Translations under genes and position numbers: made by a program | Source: Meconema thalassinum | Lineage: Eukaryota; Arthropoda; Insecta; Orthoptera; Tettigoniidae | Length of the DNA stretch: 64,000 nucleotides | NCBI GenBank assembly: GCA_946902985.2 | Contig: OX336388.2 | Location: 226,136,467 to 226,200,466 of the forward strand | Direction: 5' to 3' | In this document: piece after piece, positions 55,678 to 64,000 of the stretch | Layout of the letters: every line of letters starts with the position of its first letter | Numbering within the stretch: position 1 is the stretch's first letter | Notes under the pieces: model-generated | Databases searched by the model: none | Told to the model about the DNA's origin: nothing | What the model saw: only the letters and a program-made list of their open reading frames with translations

Positions 55678-56521
55678 CCAGGGGCCTGTTCCACTAATGA
55701 AGTTCGCAAGTTTTCACATTTCACTTTGCACTTTTCCGTTCAGATTTTGATCCACCATCACTTGTCAGATTTGTCTTGTAAAGTGAAAAGTGAAAAATGA
55801 AAAGTTGAAGCCTGTTATGTTCCTCCATTGGTGCAGAAATGCAAAGTGCAAAGGAATGATTGAAAAGTTTTCAGAAATCTTGCAAAGAGACGATTCCCTT
55901 TTCAGCTGTTAATGAGCAAGTCTCCACACTAGTTTCTCGGCACAGAATTTGGTTTAGTGTTATAAATATGTTACGCAGGAGCTTTAGTTATCATCAAGTG
56001 TGGATAGTGATGAAGAATCCAACAAGAAGACGTACAAAGGCAGGATGAATTTTCATAACCTCACTTCGACGGAATTTCGCGAGTGTTTTCGTATTACCCC
56101 AATACAAGCTGACTATATTCTTGAAATAATTAGCCATTTATTGAAACCTGCAACAAAAATAAGTCGATCTCTTTCAGAAAAAAGAACAAATTTTGAATGC
56201 TTACATTGGTTAGGAAATGGTGTCCAACACGGTATAGCAGCAATGCATGGGATGTCAAAATCAACTATTTGCAGAACTGTTACTAATTTCCTCAAGTTCA
56301 CCACGAAAAATAAAGCATTAAATCATGGTGTATTATACAGTTTGTTCAAGGAATAAACATGATCGGATCATTCATACGCAAAGACTTTTCACTTTGCAAA
56401 GAAATTAAAAAGTAATACATAGATCATGATGGAACAGAAAAACTTTGCACTTTGCAACAATTGAAAAGTGCAAAGTGAAAAGTGAAAAGTTGCAAAGTTC
56501 ATTCGTGGAACAAGCCCCTGG
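55678..56521 (+). mobile_element. PIF/Harbinger-like element, deletion derivative
   Basis: The left end CCAGGGGCCTGTTCCACTAA and right end TTCGTGGAACAAGCCCCTGG are inverted repeats of 24 bp with two mismatches. The subterminal regions are rich in GTGAAAAGTG-type motifs at both ends, in inverted orientation. No clear 3-bp target duplication is seen outside. It contains the N-terminal part of a HARBI1-like protein. Confidence 0.7.
56000..56356 (+). pseudogene. HARBI1-like transposase N-terminal fragment
   Basis: 118-residue frame. MNFHNLTSTEFRECFRITPI, QADYILEIISHLLKP, ECLHWLGNGVQHGIAAMHGM and SKSTICRTVTNFLKF match the N-terminal helix-turn-helix region of PIF/Harbinger nucleases (typically '...G.SKSTVCR.V...'). 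The DDE catalytic part is missing. The true start is unclear: ATG 56000 or 56045. Confidence 0.7.
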
Positions 56522-56656
56522 TCAGAAATATCACACCTCAAAACACAGTGACGGCCGGCAATAAGGCTACTATGTTGTTTAACGACCAGATTTCTTTGAG
56601 AAAAACAATACCGTAATAATACTTTTAATAATAAAAGCTGTACGTTTCCTTTTATA

Positions 56657-57388
56657 AGGTGCGTTCAAAAAGTAACGAGCCGGAGGCTGTAATGCACAAA
56701 CCGGTGACGACATCGGCTAATCGTGGCGTGTGTAACGAGGTGTGGTTCCGACCAGAGCGTGGAAGGTCAACCTAAGAGGAAAGAGGTGTTGTTCGGTTTC
56801 TGACAGCGGAAGGAGTAGGGGGAACGGACATTGATCACCGAATGTCACAAGTGTTCGGCGAACACTGCATGTCCCTTGCATGGGTCAAGGCGTGGCACAA
56901 GTGCTTCAGGGAAGAACGGGTGTCGTTAGCCGATGATGCCCGGTCTGGGGCACCCCCCTGCATTACCGATGACAACGTCCAGCTGGTTGATGCACTCATT
57001 ACCCAGGACCGCCGAGTGACAGTGAACGCCATAGCCGCCATGGTCGCTCCACGACAATGCACGACCTCATACGGCCAACACAGTCACGGCGCTCCTGCAG
57101 AAATTCGAATGGGAGGCTCTCGGCCACCCTCCATAAAGTCCAGACCTCTCTCCCTGTGATTACGCCATGTTTGGTCCCCTGAAAAGGGCTCTGCGGGGCC
57201 AACGATTCACCTCGGACGCCGACGTCCAGCTGTACGTGCGGAACTGGTTCACATCGCAGCCCAGGGAATTTTAAGAGACAGCCATTCACCGTCTCGTGTC
57301 ACAGTGGGGCAAGTTCCTCAATAGTTCTAACATACAGGTACTGGTTTCTGTAATTATGCCTCCGGCTCGTTACTTTTTGAACGCACCT
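56657..57388 (+). mobile_element. Mariner-like element, internally deleted, perfect terminal repeats
   Basis: The ends at 56654-56687 and 57358-57391 are perfect 34-bp inverted repeats, beginning AGGTGCGTTCAAAAAGTAAC inside TA/TA flanks (56655-56656 and 57389-57390). Mariner elements duplicate TA. The total is 732 bp compared with about 1.3 kb for intact ones. Confidence 0.92.
56770..57345 (+). pseudogene. Mariner transposase remnant
   Basis: RGVVRFLTAEGVGGTDI then VFGEHCMSLAWVKAWHKCFR, LADDARSGAPP and VQLVDALITQDRRVTVNAIA form the helix-turn-helix N-terminus. After a jump, DYAMFGPLKRALRGQRFTSD (about 57155-57215), NWFTSQPREF and AIHRLVSQWGKFL form the C-terminus, with the Asp of the DY..F motif. 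The middle, with the first two catalytic Asp residues, is deleted. There is a stop after PREF. Inactive. Confidence 0.85.
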
Positions 57389-57391
57389 TAT

Positions 57392-57770
57392 ATAATTAAT
57401 TTAATTCGATGACAATTTGAGGTTCTCTGAAATGCGGCATTCGTGATAAATGAGGTACATCCGTTCTACCGCGCAATTGAATTCAGTTTTCTCTGATATA
57501 AAGCATTCCTTTACCGTACCACCTCCACCCTCCCCCCCCCCCCCCCCCAGTATAATTATCTGCCAGCCGCCACTGCATCTTCGAAGGGATTTTCCGTGGT
57601 TTCCCCCTTCTACAGGAGGCAAATATCGGGATGATTCCTATGTTAAGCCTCCTCCTTCCCAGTCCTCTCCTGAATTACAAATACACTCACTCATACAGCC
57701 AACACAATAACACAGGTTATCAGACTATCGCGAGTCGTCGCTCATTTGTTGAATCTATCCGTGTGCAACC
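57392..57770. other. Unannotated stretch with C run
   Basis: A run of 16 C (about 57532-57549). No gene seen. Confidence 0.4.
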
Positions 57771-57789
57771 TCCTGTGGAATGAATTTAC

Positions 57790-58105
57790 TAACAAGGGGA
57801 GGATACGATGCATGGGTCATCGATTCGAACCATATTTAGTACACGTGTAGGGCATGACCAGGCGTATAACAGGTGCAAGTAGTAAGGTGCGCTTCTCAGC
57901 CGTTTCCGAGAAATTAATTAATTGCAATAAATGCAGTGCGGCGTCTACTGTATGGGCGTTGTACGCTAGCAATAATCCAGTGAACGCGTGGTGCAGCGGT
58001 TAGAGCCCTGCTTCGTAAACCCGGGATTGCTGGATCGAATCCCACTGGTGAACCTTTGCGTCGTGTTTTTTTTTTTCTGTTTTTTTTTTCTTCCTTTTCT
58101 TTTTT
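57790..58105 (+). mobile_element. tRNA-Thr-like SINE, family E, plus copy
   Basis: CGCGTGGTGCAGCGGTTAGA (A box) and GGATCGAATCCCA (B box, 58031-58043), with TTCGTAA in the anticodon position, resemble tRNA-Thr(CGU). A related sequence in inverted orientation is at 58437-58735. Upstream sequence shared by both copies shows the unit is longer than a tRNA. Confidence 0.65.
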
Positions 58106-58436
58106 TCTTTCTTTTACATTGGTAATTCGTACAACTCTAGGTGTCGTGAACACTGCTTATTTTGCAGTCAATTGTAATAACGTGTTAAATGAGCCGGAAA
58201 AGGGATTCTGAAATCATCGTATCCGGATCAATGTTTGTGATATTACATAATGTATAGTATTGGCATTGCAAATACATTGGTATTATACAAGGTCAGGTGT
58301 ATTCTAGTATGTGTATACATTTATACATTGAAGGCCTAGTCTGTTCCGTTCATTGCATGTCTCTCAACCATCAGACCACCCCGTACCCCGCAAGCAGTGA
58401 CTCATGCTATGGGTAGTGGTTGGAAATAGCCAATGG

Positions 58437-58735
58437 TTACAAAAAAAGGATCACAACACACTGCAAAGGCTCACCGGTGGGATTCGATCCAATCATCCCG
58501 CGCTTACGAAGCAGGGATCTTACCGCTGAACCACGCGCTCGTTGGGTTTTTTGATAGCGTACAACGCACATGGACGTCGCACTGTAATTGTAATTAATTA
58601 ATTTCTCGAAAACGGCTGAGAAGTGCACCTTACTACTTGAACCTGATATACGCCTGACCATTTCCTACACGTGTACTAAAGATCGTTCGAATCGGTAACC
58701 CGTGCATCGTATCCTCCCTTTGTAAGTTAGAACTC
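58437..58735 (-). mobile_element. tRNA-Thr-like SINE, family E, minus copy
   Basis: The minus strand has GCGCGTGGTTCAGCGGTAAG, TGGATCGAATCCCACC and the same upstream blocks (ATACGATGCACGGGTTACCG, TTTAGTACACGTGTAGG, GAAATTAATTAATT). It forms a long imperfect inverted repeat with 57795-58080, with a spacer of about 330 bp. Confidence 0.65.
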
Positions 58736-58823
58736 TTCACGTAAGTGTACACAACAACTCATCAAAGTTTCATCGCAATCGATTAATGGTATATAAACTT
58801 ATAGGGGATTTTGTTGAAGCGCT

Positions 58824-59155
58824 ACGCGCGTCGTCGCTCATTTGTTGAATCTACTCGTGCGCTACCTATTGTAAAATGGATTTACTAAGCCAGAAGCCTT
58901 CCCTGGAGTGTACACAACATCTCACCCAAGTTTCATCGCAATCGGACGAATGGTATTTGAACGCATACTGGACCTTGTTGAAACGCTTCGCACGTCGTCG
59001 CTCATTTGTTGAATCTACTCGTGCGCTATCTATTGTAAAATGGATTTACTAAGCCAGAAACCTTCCCTGGAGTGCACTCAACATCTCACCCAAGTTTCAT
59101 CACAATCGTATGAATCGTATATCAACGCATACGGGACTTTGTTGAAACGCTCTAA
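58824..59155 (+). repeat. 164-bp tandem repeat, about two copies
   Basis: TCGTCGCTCATTTGTTGAAT starts at 58831 and 58995 (164 bp), followed each time by CTACTCGTGCGCTA, GGATTTACTAAGCCAGAA and CTCACCCAAGTTTCATC. A diverged single unit is near 57733. Confidence 0.8.
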
Positions 59156-59199
59156 CGTGCAGAGACAAACAGAAGAATTCTACATCACCGCCACCTATG

Positions 59200-62100
59200 G
59201 TAAAAAACATAACTTTCCTCCACGGCCGGAGTGTAAGTTATGGCGGTAGTTGCACAGGTTGGGACCAGGTGGCTCGTGCAGAGACAAACAGTCCAAAGAC
59301 ATCAGCTTTCACTAAGGCTAACGGTTTCCATGACGACTGTTTGTGACTGTATATTGTGTTTCTAAAATTGTGTGTAAATTGTGGTTCTAAAATAGTTTTC
59401 ATTCCAACTACCGGGTCCAATTGTGAATCTAAACCATTGCCTACATGAACCCACTCTAACATACTGAACCCTTGCAAAGAAGCTTATGAGACTCAGTTTC
59501 GGGGGGTGTAACAGTCTATATCGTAAGTTGTTGTTAAAGCGCTTCATTAACATGCAGGGTAACATATAAGAAAATAACATGCAGGGTAACATATAACAAA
59601 ATAACATGCAGGAAAAAGTGAAGCCAGGGTTAAAACAAATGAATTTAATAACAAATCACCTAACTATACAAAAGAATAACAAAAACAAACTCCCAAAGGA
59701 CTCCCACTTAAAAATGAAATATGCCAAAATTAGGCCAAATCTCTGGAGAGATTAATTACACGGACAAAGTGTCCTTAAGAAAATCAACAAAGGTGATCAT
59801 GTATGCGCGTGTGCTGTTCTGCATGCTTCACGATGTGTACAATCGAATGCATGATTCGTCATCATCCAGAATGAACATTCAGACAACGAATCCACATTGC
59901 TTAGAGCTAGACGGACGCGGGGAACAACTATACAACACTTAAAACTAAACCGACACTTCCTATACTTAAAATATACAACACAATAATTTCCGAGTGAAAT
60001 TGGAATCAAACTGCTGTAGCAAAAACCTTACTGCCTAAAAACTTAGGACTTCTCACACAAATCAACACAAGTAAGTTAACACGTGACCAATAAAATAAAT
60101 ACACATATGACCGCCGTCAAATTTACAAGTACACTACCACTACACCACACAGGTGTGACATCCTAAATATTACATGAATTGAGTCATAAACAAGTTCAAT
60201 AGGCTCAAAGCCAACATTTACATTATTAACACAAATATTTATCCATACAACATGCAACAATCCGTCACACACATGGCGAACTCCCCAATTAATTATGGTT
60301 CCAAAATAACCATCACAATGAACAGGTTTGCTACTTGAAAGCTTAAAGGGCCCAGTCGGAACAACAGGACTGCTTATCGAAATAAGTCACCAGGCGAGAC
60401 GGGCGATTTGTGGTAATCTGCATATCTGTCAACCCACGTGTGTATCGAAGAAGCGTGCCCCGAAGCACAATAATACGTGTGTGTGTGTCAGAACCAAAAT
60501 ATCCCGGCATTTCCACTAGGAAATCCAAGAAATCAGCAATATGGACAAGGAACAGCGGTCTCCCAAGAGCACCCTGCCTTTCCATCAAAAATACAACAAC
60601 AACAAAATACGAGGGCGGTAGGACCTCTACCCCTCTTCACGTAGAATCAACACACACACCTGACACCATAACACACACAAAATCACACGTATGGGTCTGA
60701 CAGACCCTGAAATAAAAAGACATAAATATTCCACTTGCTGGCGCCACCGTTCCACGCCGTGACTAATTAACCTGAAATGGACTAAAAAAATCTATCAAAT
60801 TAGAACTAAGGTGTTCTACAATTACATCTTAAATCGTTGCACTTGGCAACCCTAATATGAATAATAACCTGTTCAGCAAACATCTTACAGTAATTACCTC
60901 CCATTCCTATCACAAATATGAACTTTAATAAAGCACCACTTATCGAATGTAACGGGTTTCGCATTTGCATGGATAAAAATCACGTACACGCGTGCACATT
61001 AAATATGACTCCAAGAAAAACAAATATACAACAAACACTTTGGCCACGAGCCAACGTACATTTAAAACAGTTAGTGTCGGTACGAAGAAAAACACTCTAA
61101 AACAAGACAAGAAAATATGAACTATTTACAAAAGTTCCCCCGCCAATCTAACTACATAATTGAATACTCAATTGTTGTACATCACCGTCTCAGCTTGCAG
61201 AACATTATGACATCCATCTCAGCCCATTTCCCCTATGGAAAAGTTAGCACTCCATATTCGTCTTCGTTGAAGCGCCGGACGTCATCCCAACTCCTGACCA
61301 CACGTTGGACATCTTGATGTAGTCTCCTTGGAAGAAACGTTCAATGATATTATAATATGACCTGGCTATAATCGCTTGTGGGTTACTAAATTCGCCCACA
61401 AATAGTCCTATGCGATTAATTACGAAGACTTTCCCTAAATATCGCTCACACACGCGCAATACACACATGAAAAATACACTTAAAAATATACATGAAATAC
61501 ACACTTCGAGTCCAACGTCACTGGCTCGACAATGCAAGTTTTAAAGTCTAACTGACTTACAGTCGCTATCTCGCTCGGTAATCTACTGCTCTGCTCTGCT
61601 TTGACCTTCGCTCGGGTAAGCGCTAATTAGAACGTTTACAAGTCTTGCCCCTAAGAGCTGAAATATTTGTCTTTAAGATAATATTACAAGTTTCCAATCA
61701 CCACGCACGCTGGCGTGAATTTAGCTCACAAAGCTCACAAAGTAATTGACTTCAAATAATTAAGAGCGTTAAAATCGTTATGCAAACGGGCGTGAAGTTA
61801 GCTCACAGAGCTCACGAACAGAAAGACATCGAACAGCGTCACGTTGACCAATTTATTAGAAACTGACAGGGTACGGAAGAGTGGGGTGGATTTAGAAAAC
61901 GTTTCCAGAGTTTTCATCTCACACAGATGGGACTAGTGTCAATCTTCATCAAATAAATCAAACGTCTCATCGCACTCATGCGGAGATAATACCGATCGGC
62001 GGTTCTTTAGATAATCAATTCCGCGCGCTTTTTACCACTGACGCCATCCATCGCGTGATACTGGCGTGGTCTCTCCTGATTGGGTGATTCAATTGTAGGT

Positions 62101-62350
62101 CGGTTGTAAGTAACTCGTGACCATTCCTTTATGATTCCAATTCTGGTGCAAGTTGTTACACAATTTGGCCTTGAACTCAAGTTTACCAGGCCGTTCTTCA
62201 AGAATAGCTACAAGCTCTCCTTATGTGGCAATCATTGCGACACGCTACCTTGCCTTTATTCTCGTCAACTTCCACAAGTACTGCCCGGGCTGCAGTAATA
62301 ATAATAATAAATTATGAATACTTATTTATGGTAGATCAATAAGGGTTCAA
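59200..62350. other. Long unannotated stretch
   Basis: About 3.1 kb without recognised coding or transposon ends. It includes a 27-bp tandem repeat at 59548-59612 (TAACATGCAGGGTAACATAT and so on, starts 59548, 59575, 59602) and an (AAT)n at 62296-62311. The start TGTAACAGTCTATATCG (59508) looks like an LTR edge, but no partner is found. Small open frames here have no known domains. Confidence 0.4.
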
Positions 62351-62359
62351 TACATAAAA

Positions 62360-63146
62360 CAAGAGGTTCCGTGACGGACTAAAGAGCCTACTTTTCTTTA
62401 AATTAAAGATTCATGCCAAAGATTAATCTATATGGATCTATCTAGAAAAATGCCGATATTAAGTTGGTAATATCGAAATTTCTAATTAGTTCGAAATACT
62501 GTATACCTGGCATAATGTAGCCTAATAGAACACTACAGTTGGCAGCCCTGGTGACTGAATATATTCTTAGTTCCATCTCTTAGAGCACAGAATACAAAAT
62601 TTGGTTGATGTCCAATGGATAGCATGGACGTTATATGAAGTTTAACATTGGATCTAGCAGCGCACGAAAAATCATGTTGGCAACAATGTCATGCATGTAT
62701 TGGTCAGAAATAATCTGAAATAATATGATCAATTGTTGTGCCAATTTTGAATGAAATCCATTAGTTAGTATAAAAGTTACACGCATGTTAAAATTGGACC
62801 TATCAGCAGGCTTATATTATTTTGGCAACACTGCCATGCATGGCCTCCTGGAAAATAAACTGAAATATTATTATCTATACGTGTGCCAATTTTGAAATAG
62901 GTCCCATTTATACCGTCCAAGTTATCCAACATGGAGCTCAAATTTCAATTGCGATTTTTCAGCAATTGGTAGCACTGACATCATTTTCAAATACGGCATT
63001 GAGATATTCAGGTATAGATCTTTACTGCTACCAAATTTTGTTTCGATTGCTGCAGCCGTTTAGAAGTACACACACACATTTGCCCGGATTGATCTCATAA
63101 GTCTACTTTTCCTCATTTTTGCAAAATGTGAAAAGTTGGCTAAAAA
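62360..63146 (-). mobile_element. Helentron-like family F1, short copy g
   Basis: The 3' end CAAGAGGTTCCGTGACGGAC, AAAGAGCCTACTTTTC is on the left, and GAAAAGTTGGCT plus AAAAA is on the right. About four monomers lie between (markers 62538, 62676, 62821, 62967). The microsatellite is almost lost (ACACACACA only). One base of the 5' subterminal repeat is changed (TTGGCT for TAGGCT). Confidence 0.72.
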
Positions 63147-63254
63147 TTCATCAAAATCGGTCCAGCCATTTAGGAGGAGTTCAGTGACATACACACGTGT
63201 CGAAGAATTATACGTATAAAGAATATCAATTTCAGTCGAACGCCCGCGGGCTCC

Positions 63255-63445
63255 AAACAAGTTCAATTTCAAGTAGTTCCTACTTTGACTAACAGGTGTC
63301 ACTGTCACTAAGACCTAGTGTTGAACGTTGGAACTTTATAGAGCGTTTCTAAATAGCCAAATATAACCTACAATTTTTTCTACGCACTACCAATTGCAGT
63401 GGTAGGTTCTTTTTCCTGCCAGCAATCTATGACATGGGCCCTCAG
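63255..63445 (-). mobile_element. SINE family A fragment
   Basis: GTTCAATTTCAAGTAGTTCC, GACCTAGTGTTGAACGTTGG and CAATCTATGACATGGG match the SINE body at 6670-6840. No tRNA-like head. Confidence 0.55.
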
Positions 63446-64000
63446 CACAGTGGGTCATAATCGAAATCTAGGAGGACAAAATTATTTATTTTCATAATTA
63501 AAAAATCAAAATTGATTACTTCTACAGCATTCTCATATAATTGCCACTTACTATTCTGGGATATAAGCGCATTTTAGTGTAAATCTGTCACCACTGTTCG
63601 AGCAGTCTGAATTGGAGGGTGAATGTAAGTGTCTGTGGTGTGGTTGTCTTTGTGGTTAGTGTGATGCTTTAAGATGGAACATGCAGCTGAAGGTAACGTG
63701 TTTCAGTTATTAATGGGCGTAATTGTTACGTAATTTTAGCTATATTTGCATTATATAATATTTAACTATTCTTTTTTAAATTATATTATCACTAAGATTT
63801 TTAGTATGTCGCGTCACTCTGCATCACTTTCTACTTAATGTTAAAATGTAGATAAAGTCTCGTAGTTTACGCCTGTTTTAAGATTTTTTGCATCTTTTGG
63901 CAACTTACTTAGTTATTTTACGTTTGAGAAGAAGCCACGCAATCCGTTCTCACACGTTTACAACTGTTTGAAGCACTGGGTTCGACGATTATGTCAAAAT
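63446..64000. other. Right-edge sequence with possible first exon
   Basis: Mostly AT-rich unique sequence. GATGGAACATGCAGCTGAAG followed by GTAACG (about 63673-63698) could be a start codon and short first exon ending at a splice donor. This is only a pattern. Confidence 0.2.

Noticed and set aside
57982..58050. tRNA-Thr-like sequence as a real tRNA gene
   Set aside because: Stem mismatches, and a second similar copy with shared non-tRNA flanks at 58437-58735 shows it is a SINE.
59508..62290. TGTAACAGT... start and length of about 2.8 kb suggested an LTR or solo LTR
   Set aside because: No matching direct repeat, CA end, target duplication, primer site or gag/pol could be found in the window.

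Overview
This is an animal nuclear genome window, almost certainly from an insect. The evidence is the kinds of transposable element present (Jockey-type and RTE-type LINEs, Penelope-like, hAT, mariner and PIF/Harbinger elements, Helitrons, tRNA-derived SINEs), the absence of operons or dense coding, and the AT-rich unique sequence. A large, repeat-rich (polyneopteran-like) insect genome is plausible, but the order cannot be fixed from the sequence. No intact host gene was found. One possible first exon lies near 63.67 kb at the right edge.

Layout. 1-6.2 kb holds two related Helitron-like copies with an internal ~650-bp higher-order repeat, ending in hairpin plus CTAG. 6.5-11.8 kb holds SINEs, a second Helitron family (7150-8477) carrying a LINE-derived ORF, a rearranged minus-strand copy with a mariner piece, and a LINE 3' end. 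12.4-15.2 kb and 18-22.8 kb hold elements that look like Helentrons (DINE-1/HINE type). 22.9-25.3 kb is a decayed RTE-type LINE. 26.2-31.2 kb is a nearly perfect Jockey-type LINE with two open ORFs and a 10-bp target-site duplication. 31.3-34.0 kb is a Helentron-like element carrying eight 293-bp tandem units.

36.0-40.6 kb is a minus-strand pseudogene (PIN-like nuclease fold followed by a Cys-rich C-terminus and an acidic tail). Three insertions split it, and its reading frame can be followed across each. 41.8-46.6 kb holds a hAT transposase pseudogene, more Helentron-like pieces and a Penelope-like GIY-YIG fragment. 47.1-50.1 kb is three LINE remnants stacked at (AAT)n tails. 51.9-53.1 kb is a hAT inserted into another hAT. 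53.5-55.1 kb is a Helitron with an RTE fragment inside. 55.7-57.4 kb holds a Harbinger-like and a mariner-like deletion derivative. 57.8-59.2 kb is an inverted SINE pair plus a 164-bp tandem repeat. The right end has another Helentron-like copy and a SINE fragment.

The main observation concerns three sequence-distinct families, called F1, F2 and F3 here. They share one architecture: a 5' T-rich end with AGCCTA..., a microsatellite, a tandem core, the inverted ...TAGGCT, a GTTC/GAAC hairpin (clear in F1 and F2, weak in F3), and a CTTG|TT end. Their cores repeat every ~144-147 bp, close to the nucleosome core length, often paired as 293-bp dimers. F2 and F3 monomers carry regularly phased matches to the YY1/Pleiohomeotic consensus AANATGGCGGC. 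Orientation of these families is given with the microsatellite end as 5' and the hairpin end as 3'.
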